From JBMORL01 sp049322335 (GTDB lineage Bacteria; Bacteroidota; Bacteroidia; Flavobacteriales_D; UBA2798): DNA of 64,000 bases. Made by a program: the position numbers and the translations under genes. The stretch spans positions 1 through 64,000 of the forward strand of contig JBMORL010000104.1 in the NCBI GenBank assembly GCA_049322335.1, written 5' to 3'. The notes under the pieces were generated by a model. It made no database searches. It saw only the letters and a list, made by a program, of their open reading frames with translations, and was not told the origin of the DNA. This document shows, in pieces, positions 27,721 through 38,065 of the stretch (its first letter is position 1; each line of letters begins with the position of its first letter).

Positions 27721-29820
27721 TTACGAAATCCTGCTCCAGTTGGGGCGGTTTTTCAGTAATAGTACCAGTTCAGTTCTTATTCTGGCATGTTCGGGTAATT
27801 TCAGATCCGGATCTTTTTCAAAAAGTTCAACAGCTGCATCGCGTGCCAGCATCATCACTTGTCCGTCACGCGTTATATCGGCCATTTTCAGTTCCAGCAC
27901 ACCGCTTTGTTGAGTTCCCATCAAATCGCCCGGGCCGCGTAGTTTCAGGTCTACTTCTGCAATTTCAAATCCATCGTTGGTGTTGCACATCGTTTCGAGG
28001 CGTTTTCGTGCATCATTGCTTAATTTATTTCCGGTCATCAGAATGCAATACGACTGGTCGGCTCCACGCCCTACTCTTCCTCTCAACTGGTGCAATTGCG
28101 ATAATCCAAACCGTTCAGCGCTTTCAATCACCATCACAGAAGCATTGGGAACGTTAACTCCCACTTCAATCACAGTGGTAGCTACCATAATCTGTGATTT
28201 TCCATCTACAAAACGCTGCATTTCTATTTCTTTTGCCTGGGGATGCATCTGCCCGTGAACGATACTTACCTGGTATTGGGGCAACGGAAACCTGCGGGTA
28301 ATACTTTCATATCCATCCATCAGGTCTTTATAATCCATTTTTTCTGATTCCTCGATGAGCGGATAAACAACGTAAATCTGTCTTCCTTCTTTTATCTGCT
28401 GTTCCATAAATCCAAAAACAAAATCACGTGCCGAATCAAAACGATGCGATGTTTTTACCGGCTTTCTTCCCGGTGGCATTTCATCAATAACGGAAACATC
28501 GAGATCGCCATACAGCGTCATCGCTAACGTTCTGGGAATTGGTGTTGCCGTCATTACTAAAACATGGGGCGGTAATGAGTTTTTCTTCCATAACATCGAA
28601 CGTTGTTCCACTCCGAAACGGTGTTGTTCGTCAATAACAGCAAGTCCCAGGTTTTTGAATTTCACATTCGGCTCGATGAGTGCATGTGTTCCTACAAGAA
28701 TATCCAGTTTTCCGTTTTCAAGTTCATCTGCTATTACATTTCTTTCTGCCGTTTTGGTGGAGCCTGTGAGGAGACGAATAGAGACATTCATATCTTTCAG
28801 CAAATCCGATAGCGTATGAAAATGCTGGTTAGCGAGGATTTCGGTAGGTGCCATTAAGCAAGCCTGGTAGCCGTTATCCAGCGCCATGAGCATTGACAAC
28901 AACGCTACTACTGTTTTTCCGCTTCCTACATCACCCTGCAATAAACGATTCATATGTGTGGTGCTTCCCGTATCTTTTCGTATTTCACGTATAACGCGCT
29001 TTTGTGCGTTGGTTAATTCGAAGGGCAAATAATTTTTATAAAACGTATTGAATCTTTCTCCTATTTCTGCAAAAACATAACCTTTTAATTTTTTGGTGTG
29101 TGAAATTTTTGTCCGTACCAATTGCAATTGCAGAAAAAACAGTTCTTCAAATTTCAGCCTGAAAACCGCTTTCTGCATCATTTCCACACTTTGGGGAAAG
29201 TGTGCATTTTCATACGCGGTTTTTCGGGGAATGAGATGATATTTTGACGTGATGGTATGCGGAAAAATTTCTTCAATGGTGTGGCTTATTTCGGGAACAA
29301 GATTTTTCATCAGGGTTTCGATACCTTTTGAATTCAATCCTTTTGAGCCGAGTGTTTCGGTAGAATGATACACTGCCTGAAGCGGGGCCAGGTTATTTAC
29401 TTCATATTTTTTCAGCAATTCTATTTCGGGATGAGGAATGCTGTATTTTCCTTTAAAAGGATTGGGCCTTCCAAACACCATGTATTCTTCGCCCTTTATA
29501 ATTTTTCCTTTAATGAATTTTGTTTGAAACCAAACCAGTTCAACAGTTCCCGTATCATCTTCAAGGATGGCGACAAACCGTTTGTTTGCTTTGGCATTCA
29601 CTTCTTCGGTTTTTATTATTTTCCCTTTTAGCTGAACAAAGGGCATTTCGCCATCTATTTCAGAGATTTTATAAAACTTGCTGCGATCAACATAACGAAA
29701 CGGAAAATAACTCAAAAAATCACCACAGGTATAAATCCCCAATTCTTTCCTGAGCACCTCAGCCCGCTGAGGGCCAACACCTTTCAGGTACTCGATAGAG
29801 GTTTCGGGGGTAAGAGCCAT
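27721..29820 (-). CDS. recG: ATP-dependent DNA helicase RecG
   Basis: This 699-residue helicase remodels stalled replication forks and recombination intermediates. It has an N-terminal wedge/OB domain (IEYLKGVGPQRAEVLRKELG at residues 8-27, FPFRYVDRS near 39), the Walker A GDVGSGKTVVA near 290, the DEQH box (AVIDEQHRFGVEQR) near 398, and later motifs VVYPLIEESEKMDYKDL, VATTVIEVGVNVPNASVMV and QLRGRVGRG. The ATG at 29820 begins MALTPETSIEYLKGVGPQ, as in homologues, whereas an upstream non-ATG start would add 13 unrelated residues. It is divergent from the large adhesin gene. Confidence 0.96.
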   Translation of the reverse strand: MALTPETSIEYLKGVGPQRAEVLRKELGIYTCGDFLSYFPFRYVDRSKFYKISEIDGEMPFVQLKGKIIKTEEVNAKANKRFVAILEDDTGTVELVWFQTKFIKGKIIKGEEYMVFGRPNPFKGKYSIPHPEIELLKKYEVNNLAPLQAVYHSTETLGSKGLNSKGIETLMKNLVPEISHTIEEIFPHTITSKYHLIPRKTAYENAHFPQSVEMMQKAVFRLKFEELFFLQLQLVRTKISHTKKLKGYVFAEIGERFNTFYKNYLPFELTNAQKRVIREIRKDTGSTTHMNRLLQGDVGSGKTVVALLSMLMALDNGYQACLMAPTEILANQHFHTLSDLLKDMNVSIRLLTGSTKTAERNVIADELENGKLDILVGTHALIEPNVKFKNLGLAVIDEQHRFGVEQRSMLWKKNSLPPHVLVMTATPIPRTLAMTLYGDLDVSVIDEMPPGRKPVKTSHRFDSARDFVFGFMEQQIKEGRQIYVVYPLIEESEKMDYKDLMDGYESITRRFPLPQYQVSIVHGQMHPQAKEIEMQRFVDGKSQIMVATTVIEVGVNVPNASVMVIESAERFGLSQLHQLRGRVGRGADQSYCILMTGNKLSNDARKRLETMCNTNDGFEIAEVDLKLRGPGDLMGTQQSGVLELKMADITRDGQVMMLARDAAVELFEKDPDLKLPEHARIRTELVLLLKNRPNWSRIS

Positions 29821-29982
29821 ACACGAAAATAGTGAAAAGAAAAGGGGCTTTTTCAGCACTATCCTGTTAAATATTAAACAAGCTTCTCAACAACGGTTCA
29901 AGGATTGTTTTTTTCTGTACTTTTTCAGGGTTAAAAAGGCAACTAATTCCTGTTTTCTCATCTTGTAAAAAACCAGATTTCT

Positions 29983-32900
29983 ATGACCCAACGCTTTCTA
30001 CTCCCGGCTGTCGTTCTACTAATGACAGTTTCTTCTTCTTTCGCGCAATTGGTAATTACTCCCGGTGGTGGAGCGCCCACGGTAACCAGTTCGCTGGGAG
30101 GCCCGGGGTTAACGATTTCCAATGTTACCATCAACTGCGATCCGCAATCATATGGTTCGTTTTCCAATGGTGTTACTTCAGGACTGGGTGTAACCAACGG
30201 TTTTATGCTTTCTACCGGAAACGTATCACAATTAACAGGAGCGAACCTGAATGATGATTTTAGCACCTGTGTCGGAACCAGCGGTAGTGATCCACAACTC
30301 ACCGCCATCAGTTCGTCAGCAACCAACGACCTTTGTGTTATTGAATTTGATGTGGTTCCACAATGTGCAACTATGTCCATCACATTTGTTTTTGGCTCGG
30401 ATGAATATACCAACTGGGTGAATCAGTCTTTTAATGATGCTTTCGGATTTTTTGTTTCCGGCCCCAATCCATCAGGTGGAAACTATACCAATATGAACAT
30501 TGCTACTATTCCCGGAGGAACTCCTGTAACTATCGATAATGTAAGCCATCTTACCAATACTGCTTATTTTGTAAATAATGATGCCGGTACATATGCCAAC
30601 AGTCTGGACGGATATACAGTAGTATTAACTCCAACTATCAACGTTACTCCCTGTGCCACTTATCACTTTAAACTTGCGATAGCAGATGCCACCGACTGCG
30701 TGGTTGACTCTGCCGTAATGATCGATCTTATACAATGTACAACTCCATGGACTGTTGCTACTTCTTCTACTCCTGCCAACTGCCCAAGTAATAACGGTAC
30801 GGCCACTGCTACAGTTACAGGTGGTATAGGCCCATTTACTTATTCATGGAACACAGTTCCGGTTCAAACTACTTCTACTGCCACCGGATTAGCACCGGGA
30901 ACATATACCTGTACTGTTAATGACGGTTTAACTTGTACACCCTCACAAACCGTTACTGTTACTGTGGGAACAACAGGAAGTACACCTACTGTAACAGTTA
31001 CTCCCGCTGCTCCCACTATTTGTGCAGGAGGTGCAGGTACTACGCTAACTGCCAGTGGTGCCTCCACCTATGTTTGGGCACCGGCAACCGGGCTTTCAGC
31101 AACAACCGGAACAACGGTAACTGCCAATCCGGCTATAACAACTACATATACAGTTACAGGAACGGCAGCATGTGGTGTTGGTTCAACAACAGTTACTGTT
31201 ACTGTTAATCCTCAGCCTACTGTTACTGTTCCTGCCAATGCAACCTATTGTGCAGGTGCAAACGTTCCGGCATCCAACTACACGAGTACACCTGCCGGAG
31301 CTACCTACACATGGACCAATTCAAATACTGCCATCGGATTAGCCGCCAGCGGAACAGGAAACACTCCCGCTTTTACAGCAACTAACGGTACGGGGACACC
31401 CATTACATCCACCATTACAGTTACTCCAACACTGGCTGGTTGCCCGGGCCCCGCATCAACATATACCATTACCGTAAACCCTGTTCCTTCCATGACTGCT
31501 CCTGCCAACATTACACAATGCGCAGGAACAGCCATACCCGCTTCAGCATATACCAGTAATCCTGCGGGAGCCACCTTTGCGTGGACCAACTCCAATACCG
31601 GAATCGGCTTAGGTGCCAGCGGAACGGGAAATACTCCCGGATTTACCGCAACTAACGGTGGCGGGACACCCATTACAGGAACCATTACTGTTACTCCCAC
31701 ACTTGCCGGATGTACAGGAACACCGGTTAACTACACTATAACGGTTAACCCCTTGCCTGTTGTAACACCCGCAAGCAACTCACCGGTTTGTTCGGGAGGA
31801 GCTTTGAATCTTACTGTAAATGCAACAACAGGAGCTACCTATTCGTGGACAGGGCCCAACGGATTTACTTCTTCTGCACAAAACCCCTCCATTACCAATG
31901 TTACTACAGCAGCTACCGGAACATATACAGTAGTGGTAACAGCCAACGGTTGCAGCACTACCAATACGGTGAATGTTACTGTAAACAACTGTTGTGTGAT
32001 TACCAATATGACCGCCAACATCAGCGCACCCATTTGCGGATCTACCAGCGGAACGTATAATATAAGCGGACAAGTTGATTTTACCGGTGCTCCGGCTACA
32101 GGAACATTAACCGTTACTTCTTCGTGCGGAGGTTCACAAGTGTTCAACGCTCCGTTTACCTCACCCACGTTATATAATCTTAACGGATTAAATGCAGATG
32201 GAGCGGCTTGTAATGTAACTGCTGTTTTTTCTGCCAATGCAACCTGTACACAAACTATTCCCTATACTGCGCCTATCTGTCCGTGTAATATGGATTCGCT
32301 TGTGGTAGTTCACGGATGTTCGGCTACTGCGGGCATGTATGATGTGGATGTTCACCTGGTGTTTTCCATGCCGCCATCTACAGGGCAATTGAATGTAACC
32401 GTTTGCGGAACCACTCAAACATTCAACGCTCCCTTTACTTCACCGATGGATCTGACATTTACCGTTCCGGCCACCGGAGGGGCGTGTACCGTTAGTGCTA
32501 CATTTACCGCTGATCCGGCCTGTACCAATTCCCTGAACTTTGTACAGCTAAATTGCGTTTGTCCTGCCAATGCCGGAAACGTAACGGCCAACATGACCGG
32601 AAGCGGAACCACGAACTACATACTTTGTGAAAACGATATCATTGATATTATCACTACCGGATACACCCATCCTGATGATGAAGGAGTGATCGGTGGATTT
32701 CCCTACGCACCGGGAATAGGATTTTTAATTTACAGTTGTCCCCCTACGGCAGGCCTCGATCCGTTATCCGACCCCTGTTTCCAGGGAGTATTTAATGTGC
32801 AGGATAATATGCAGGATATAAATGATATGCTGATTATTAACTCCTTCCCTGCCGGAACGTTTACCAACAATACGGTTTATTATGCTCCTTTTACTTTCTA

Positions 32901-35376
32901 TAACGCAGCCAATTTAATGTATGATGCCAACTGCTGGCATGTGGGGCCGGTAACTGCGGTTACTTATCTCGATCCGATTACCTCCAGCGGAGTGGAAAAC
33001 TGTGCCGCAGGAAGTGTTACCGTAACTGTTTCGGGAGGATATCCTGCCTTACTCGGTGGAAATTTTACCGGAAGCAACCTTTCTCCCGCCAACGCTTCTT
33101 TCTCTAACACCACGGCTGCCAACGGAGGCACTATAACGATCACCGGGCTGCTTGACGGACAAATGTATTCGTTTGACATTGTTGACCAGAACGGATGTCC
33201 GCATACTTTTACCGGTGGGCCTTTCAACGGCCCCGATGTTCCTGTGATTACTCCTGCCGGTCCGTTTTGCGTGAGCGATCCCGCCACTACTTTAACTTCT
33301 ACTTTTCCCGGAGGAACATGGAGCGGAACAGGAATTACCAATACAACTACAGGTGCATTTGATCCCGCTACAGCCGGTGTAGGAATTCATACTATCATTT
33401 ACACTGCGCCCGGCTGCGGAAGTTCTGATTCTATCCAGATTAACGTAAATACACAATTTGATGCTACCATAACTCCTGCAGGGCCATTCTGTGAAAGCAG
33501 CGCGCCAGTGAATCTTGTGCCTGCTGTTGATCCGGGAGGAACATGGAGCGGAACAGGAATTACCGATGCAGTGAACGGAACATTTGATCCTTCTGTTGCA
33601 GGAGCAGGAACATGGACCATCACTTATACTATTGCCGGTGCATGCGGAGATGTTCAAACTACCAACATAGTTGTAAATCCCGATGCAGATCCCACCATTA
33701 CTCCTGTGCCACCAATGTGTGCCACCGATCCTGCTGTTAATTTAACTGCTGTTGATCCGGGAGGAACATGGAGCGGAACAGGAATTACCAATGCCACAGC
33801 AGGAACATTTGATCCTGCTTCATCCGGACTCGGAACTTTTGATATTGTTTATACCATAGGAGGAATGTGCGGAGCGGATGACACGATACAAATTACCGTG
33901 AACGACCAGTATGATGCCACTATTACACCTGCCGGGCCATTCTGTCAATCTAACCCTTCCACCTTTTTAGCAGCAGTGGATGCAGGAGGAACATGGTCGG
34001 CAACGTGCGGTGCCTGTGTAGATGCAGTAACCGGTCAATTCTTTCCCACACTTGCAACAGCAGGAAACAATACAATTACTTATACTATTCCCGGAGCCTG
34101 TGGAGATACACAATCCATCACTATACAAGTTATCGCTGATGCCGATGCAACGATTACACAAGCGGGGCCGTTTTGTGTAACAGATCCTGCACTGAATTTA
34201 ACAGCGGCACAAACAGGCGGTGTATGGAGCGGAACAGGAATAACTTCTGCTGCCAACGGAACTTTTGATCCTGCTTCAGCATCCATAGGGCCTAACCTGA
34301 TTACCTATAGTATCAGCGGAGTTTGTGGTGATGCAGACACCATGACTATTATTGTTGTTGATCTTTTTAACAGCACTATCACACCACAACCTGATCTCTG
34401 CGTGAATGCGGCTGCCGTTACCTTTGTGGGTGCCACTCCCGGTGGAACATGGAGCGCTACCTGCGGAGCCTGCATCAATGCAGTAACCGGACAATTCGAT
34501 CCTGCCGTAGCTACTCCCGGAACATACACTATTACGTATGCTATCCCTGGTTCATGCGGAACTACCAGCAATACTACTATAACGGTTAATCCCTTGCCTG
34601 TTGTTGCGTTCAGTGGTGATGTGCTTTCAGGTTGTGTGCCTGTAACTACCACTTTTACCAACAATACCACCGGAACCGGAACAGCAACATGGTATATTGA
34701 TGGTGTAGCCGCTTCCAACAGCACTACCACCTTTACCAATAGCTTTACACAGGCGGGATGTTATGATATCACATTACAGCTAACTTCTGCTGCCGGATGT
34801 ACTTCTGCTTCCACTCAAACGGATATGGTATGTGCCTACGATTATCCCGTGGCTGATTTCACCTGGGGGCCGACTGATGCCACAGTATTGAATCCTGCTA
34901 TTAATTTTGTTAACCAGTCGCAAGGCGCAACCAGTTATACCTGGGATTTTGCCGGACTGGGAACTTCCACCGCAGCGAACCCATCCTTTACTTTCCCGAA
35001 TACAGGAGCAGGATCGTATGAAGTTTGTCTGAATGTTTCGAATGCACAGGGATGTATGGACAGCACCTGCCAGTTTATACTTATCTATGATGAATTCCTG
35101 GTGTATGTACCCAATACATTTACACCCGATGGTGACGGAATCAATGATATCTTCCTGCCTATTGTTAGCGGGCACGATCCACTCTCCTACGAACTGATGA
35201 TCTTTAACCGCTGGGGAGAGTTGATATTTGAATCCTACTTCAACCAAACCGGATGGGACGGAACACATAAGGCTACTGCATCCAAACAAGATGTATATGT
35301 GTGGAAACTGAAAGTGAAAAAACTAAATAACGGTGAGTTGAAAACTTACTATGGACATGTTACTTTGTTGAGATAA
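29983..35376 (+). CDS. Giant choice-of-anchor L / repeat adhesin with gliding-motility-type T9SS C-terminus
   Basis: This is a 1797-residue surface protein. It has a signal peptide (1-21), a choice-of-anchor L domain (about 22-250, with the signature FVFGSDEYTNWV), and an SprB-like repeat (about 255-325). PKD-like and Ig-like repeats follow: a pair of about 90-residue units (nt 31210-31760) and six related units of about 75 residues in the form TITPAGPFC...GGTWSGTGIT...FDP (nt about 33235-34590). A PKD domain is next, and the protein ends in a type B/gliding-motility-associated sorting domain (YVPNTFTPDGDGINDIF ... WDGTHKATASKQDVYVWK). It is therefore exported by T9SS and displayed at the surface, probably as an adhesin. 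The many antisense open frames are shadows. Confidence 0.9.
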   Translation: MTQRFLLPAVVLLMTVSSSFAQLVITPGGGAPTVTSSLGGPGLTISNVTINCDPQSYGSFSNGVTSGLGVTNGFMLSTGNVSQLTGANLNDDFSTCVGTSGSDPQLTAISSSATNDLCVIEFDVVPQCATMSITFVFGSDEYTNWVNQSFNDAFGFFVSGPNPSGGNYTNMNIATIPGGTPVTIDNVSHLTNTAYFVNNDAGTYANSLDGYTVVLTPTINVTPCATYHFKLAIADATDCVVDSAVMIDLIQCTTPWTVATSSTPANCPSNNGTATATVTGGIGPFTYSWNTVPVQTTSTATGLAPGTYTCTVNDGLTCTPSQTVTVTVGTTGSTPTVTVTPAAPTICAGGAGTTLTASGASTYVWAPATGLSATTGTTVTANPAITTTYTVTGTAACGVGSTTVTVTVNPQPTVTVPANATYCAGANVPASNYTSTPAGATYTWTNSNTAIGLAASGTGNTPAFTATNGTGTPITSTITVTPTLAGCPGPASTYTITVNPVPSMTAPANITQCAGTAIPASAYTSNPAGATFAWTNSNTGIGLGASGTGNTPGFTATNGGGTPITGTITVTPTLAGCTGTPVNYTITVNPLPVVTPASNSPVCSGGALNLTVNATTGATYSWTGPNGFTSSAQNPSITNVTTAATGTYTVVVTANGCSTTNTVNVTVNNCCVITNMTANISAPICGSTSGTYNISGQVDFTGAPATGTLTVTSSCGGSQVFNAPFTSPTLYNLNGLNADGAACNVTAVFSANATCTQTIPYTAPICPCNMDSLVVVHGCSATAGMYDVDVHLVFSMPPSTGQLNVTVCGTTQTFNAPFTSPMDLTFTVPATGGACTVSATFTADPACTNSLNFVQLNCVCPANAGNVTANMTGSGTTNYILCENDIIDIITTGYTHPDDEGVIGGFPYAPGIGFLIYSCPPTAGLDPLSDPCFQGVFNVQDNMQDINDMLIINSFPAGTFTNNTVYYAPFTFYNAANLMYDANCWHVGPVTAVTYLDPITSSGVENCAAGSVTVTVSGGYPALLGGNFTGSNLSPANASFSNTTAANGGTITITGLLDGQMYSFDIVDQNGCPHTFTGGPFNGPDVPVITPAGPFCVSDPATTLTSTFPGGTWSGTGITNTTTGAFDPATAGVGIHTIIYTAPGCGSSDSIQINVNTQFDATITPAGPFCESSAPVNLVPAVDPGGTWSGTGITDAVNGTFDPSVAGAGTWTITYTIAGACGDVQTTNIVVNPDADPTITPVPPMCATDPAVNLTAVDPGGTWSGTGITNATAGTFDPASSGLGTFDIVYTIGGMCGADDTIQITVNDQYDATITPAGPFCQSNPSTFLAAVDAGGTWSATCGACVDAVTGQFFPTLATAGNNTITYTIPGACGDTQSITIQVIADADATITQAGPFCVTDPALNLTAAQTGGVWSGTGITSAANGTFDPASASIGPNLITYSISGVCGDADTMTIIVVDLFNSTITPQPDLCVNAAAVTFVGATPGGTWSATCGACINAVTGQFDPAVATPGTYTITYAIPGSCGTTSNTTITVNPLPVVAFSGDVLSGCVPVTTTFTNNTTGTGTATWYIDGVAASNSTTTFTNSFTQAGCYDITLQLTSAAGCTSASTQTDMVCAYDYPVADFTWGPTDATVLNPAINFVNQSQGATSYTWDFAGLGTSTAANPSFTFPNTGAGSYEVCLNVSNAQGCMDSTCQFILIYDEFLVYVPNTFTPDGDGINDIFLPIVSGHDPLSYELMIFNRWGELIFESYFNQTGWDGTHKATASKQDVYVWKLKVKKLNNGELKTYYGHVTLLR

Positions 35377-35390
35377 GAAAATACGTCTGG

Positions 35391-35430
35391 CCTCACCCCC
35401 CGGCCCCCTCTCCCGTGGTGAGGGGGAGAA
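35391..35430. repeat. Intergenic CCTCACCCC/CCCCCTCTCCC repeat with hairpin
   Basis: Between the two adhesin genes lies a C-rich word of the widespread CCTCACCCC...CCCCCTCTCC type. CCCCCTC (35404-35410) and GAGGGGG (35420-35426) can pair around a short loop. Such sequences are frequent dispersed intergenic repeats. No T run follows, so it is not called a terminator. Confidence 0.5.
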
Positions 35431-35490
35431 ATACAAAGTATTTTTGAAAGGAGAAGATGATGCCGAAAACGTGTAGTTAGAAAACTTAAA

Positions 35491-37893
35491 ATGATTCAGT
35501 CAGTGAGAAGTTTGCAATTTAGCCGGAAAAAATTAATCAGATTCACAGTTTTTATACTTGCGTTTCGATGTTCGTTTATTTGTTCTGCGCAGATTTTTCC
35601 CAATTCGGATTTTGAGCTGGGCAGTGGTGCGGGTTGTGCATGTGCCACTTCTTATACCTGCAACAATGATGCGGGGCGTGTGGTAGATGGAGTACATCCT
35701 GTATTTGTAGCCGGTAACCAGGGTTGTATAACGGGTCCCACCAATTATTGCAACTCCCTTGGCGCGCACAGCGGAACCGGGTATATTTTCTTTTATGCAG
35801 GAGCAGATAATATCACTACAGGCAGTTTTCTTTTTGCAGGCGGAGAACAGGTGCAGCTTTGTGTTTGGTATTGCGGCCCGCAAGGCTCTGGAGCTCCCGG
35901 ACAAAACGGGCCGTTGTCTCATTTTAAATTCGGAGTGGATGGTGTTGCTGTAAGCCCCAACCAGTTAGTGCCGGTAAATACACCATGGACTCAATATTGT
36001 TTTACATGGACAGCTACTCCCGGAAACCACAGTTTTAATGTTTTAAGCGGTGGAGCTGCGCAATATTCCATTTGGTTTGATGATTTTGTGGTTACCGACT
36101 CATCACAGGCCTGTACCCCTCCCAACCCGAACATTACCGGGAATACCACATTCTGCAGCGGAGGTTCTTCCACGCTGGATGCAGGCACCTGTGCAGGCTG
36201 TACTTATTTATGGAATACAGGAGCCACCACGCAAACCATCAATGTTACCACAGCCGGAAATTACTGGGTAGATGTAACCGATGCCTGCGGAACGGGAACG
36301 GATTCTGTTACCATTACCGTAAATGCCAACCCCGTTATAAATCTTGGCAACGATACTATTCTTTGTACGGGACAAAGTTTATTATTGAACGCAACTACTG
36401 CCGGGGCTACTTATTTATGGCAGAACAATTCTACCAATTCTACTTTCAACGTTGTATCTGCGGGAAATTATTCTGTGCAGGTAACTGTAAACGGATGCAC
36501 TGGTAACGATAACATTAATGTATCCTACACACCGCCTATAGCCGTTGATATTGGAAATGACACTTCGGTTTGTCCGGGAACTAATCTCTTGCTGGATGCC
36601 ACAACAGCAGGCGCCACTTATTTATGGCAGGATAATTCTACCAATGCCACACTTACCACCAGCGGGGCAGGAACTTATTGGGTAGAAGTAACGGTAAACA
36701 ACTGTAACGATACCGATACAATAGTTATTTCCACTGCTTCTTCCATACCGGTTAATCTTGGAAATGATACAACCGTTTGTACCGGAAATACCGTTACACT
36801 GGATGCCACAACATCAGGAGCAACGTATTTATGGCAGGACAATTCCACCAATGCAACATTTAATGTAACAGCGGCCGGAACCTATTTTGTGGAAGTAAAT
36901 GTGAGCGGCTGCACAGGTTCGGATACCGTTAGTGTGAATTACATTTCGAATATACCGGTTGATATCGGAAACGACACGTCATTATGTACAGGCCAATCGC
37001 TTTTACTGGATGCCACCACACCGGGAGCCACGTATTTGTGGCAGGATAATTCTGCCAATGCTACATTTAACGTTACGCAAAGCGGAACGTATTTTGTGAA
37101 TGTGAATGCCAGCGGATGCACGGGAAGTGACACGGTAGATATAACTTTTAATGCATCGGTGCAGGTAAATTTGGGGAATGACACTTTGTTGTGCAGCGGT
37201 AATTCTGTTTTACTGGACGCTACCACAGCCGGAGCCACTTATCTGTGGAATACCGGATCAACGAATGCTACACTTAATGTTTCCCAGGGTGGCACATATA
37301 CGGTAACCGTTAGTTTGGGTGGCTGCACAGGTGGAGATACCATCAATGTTGTTTTTAATACCGTGATCGCTGATTTCAGTTTTTCCCCTTCCGCTCCCAC
37401 CATCAATAATCCAACCGTTCAGTTTACCAATTTATCGCAGGGCGCATTTAGTTATGTATGGGATTTTGCAGGGATGGGAAGTTCTTTCAGTATTGATCCT
37501 GCGTTCACTTTTCCTGCTGACACGGCCGCATCCTACATTATTTGCCTCACCTCACAAAACCATACCGGCTGCATTGACAGCATTTGTAAAATAATTACCA
37601 TTGAAGAAGATTTTGCCTTGTATGTTCCCAATGCATTTACGCCTAACGGAAAAGGAGAGAACGAATTATTTTTACCTGTAATGCCTCTGCATGATTTCAG
37701 TGAATACCGTTTTATGATCTTTAACCGCTGGGGAGAAATGATTTTTGATACCAACGACAGTTACAAAGGCTGGGACGGAACCTACAAAGGCATCAGTTGC
37801 CAGGAAGATGTATATGTGTGGAAAATTAAACTTATGCTCAGCGATGAAGTGGATGTGAAAGAATTTTACGGACATGTTACGTTGCTGAGGTAA
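35491..37893 (+). CDS. Repeat-containing surface protein with gliding-motility-type T9SS C-terminus
   Basis: This 800-residue paralogue-like neighbour of the preceding adhesin has an N-terminal signal (about 10-34, ending CSAQ) and a lectin-like domain (about 35-205, FPNSDFELGSG..., WIWFDDFVV-like end). Six repeats of about 70 residues then run from about 210 to 630, each with the pattern (V/I)xLGNDTxLC(T/S)G...LLDATTxGATYLWQDNSTNATF...GTYxVxVxxxxCTGSDT. A PKD-like domain and a type B sorting domain (YVPNAFTPNGKGENELF ... WDGTYKGISCQEDVYVWK) follow. It is likely exported by T9SS to the cell surface. A strong terminator follows at 37936-37971. Confidence 0.9.
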   Translation: MIQSVRSLQFSRKKLIRFTVFILAFRCSFICSAQIFPNSDFELGSGAGCACATSYTCNNDAGRVVDGVHPVFVAGNQGCITGPTNYCNSLGAHSGTGYIFFYAGADNITTGSFLFAGGEQVQLCVWYCGPQGSGAPGQNGPLSHFKFGVDGVAVSPNQLVPVNTPWTQYCFTWTATPGNHSFNVLSGGAAQYSIWFDDFVVTDSSQACTPPNPNITGNTTFCSGGSSTLDAGTCAGCTYLWNTGATTQTINVTTAGNYWVDVTDACGTGTDSVTITVNANPVINLGNDTILCTGQSLLLNATTAGATYLWQNNSTNSTFNVVSAGNYSVQVTVNGCTGNDNINVSYTPPIAVDIGNDTSVCPGTNLLLDATTAGATYLWQDNSTNATLTTSGAGTYWVEVTVNNCNDTDTIVISTASSIPVNLGNDTTVCTGNTVTLDATTSGATYLWQDNSTNATFNVTAAGTYFVEVNVSGCTGSDTVSVNYISNIPVDIGNDTSLCTGQSLLLDATTPGATYLWQDNSANATFNVTQSGTYFVNVNASGCTGSDTVDITFNASVQVNLGNDTLLCSGNSVLLDATTAGATYLWNTGSTNATLNVSQGGTYTVTVSLGGCTGGDTINVVFNTVIADFSFSPSAPTINNPTVQFTNLSQGAFSYVWDFAGMGSSFSIDPAFTFPADTAASYIICLTSQNHTGCIDSICKIITIEEDFALYVPNAFTPNGKGENELFLPVMPLHDFSEYRFMIFNRWGEMIFDTNDSYKGWDGTYKGISCQEDVYVWKIKLMLSDEVDVKEFYGHVTLLR

Positions 37894-37935
37894 ATCAAAA
37901 AAAATATTTCTCATAAATTTATTCTCCGCATCCCG

Positions 37936-37971
37936 AAAATAATCTCCGCAAAAATGCGGAGATTATTTTTT
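37936..37971 (+). terminator. Strong intrinsic terminator between adhesin and recombinase genes
   Basis: A perfect 15-bp stem (37936-37950 and 37955-37969, with the core ATCTCCGCA/TGCGGAGAT), a four-A loop and a T run make a textbook terminator. It separates the chromosome-type adhesin from the recombinase gene. Confidence 0.93.
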
Positions 37972-38065
37972 GAAGCTTTCTCCATTACGTAAATTTACTT
38001 AGTTGACAACTTTTTTTTTACGATTTCAAATTTGGAATGTATTTTTCGGATAAAACAAAAAATTC

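Noticed and set aside
29821..29859. Longer start for RecG
   Set aside because: The extra 13 residues do not resemble the family N-terminus, whereas the ATG at 29820 begins the conserved segment and is ATG.
33235..34590. Impression of a direct-repeat array (CRISPR-like) in the adhesin region
   Set aside because: The repeats are in frame, about 225 bp long, and encode Ig-like domain repeats; there are no short identical repeats with unique spacers and no cas genes.
30864..34739. Long antisense and alternate-frame open frames inside the two adhesin genes
   Set aside because: They arise from the repetitive Thr/Gly/Pro-rich coding sequence; they lack signals or domains and lie wholly inside recognised genes.
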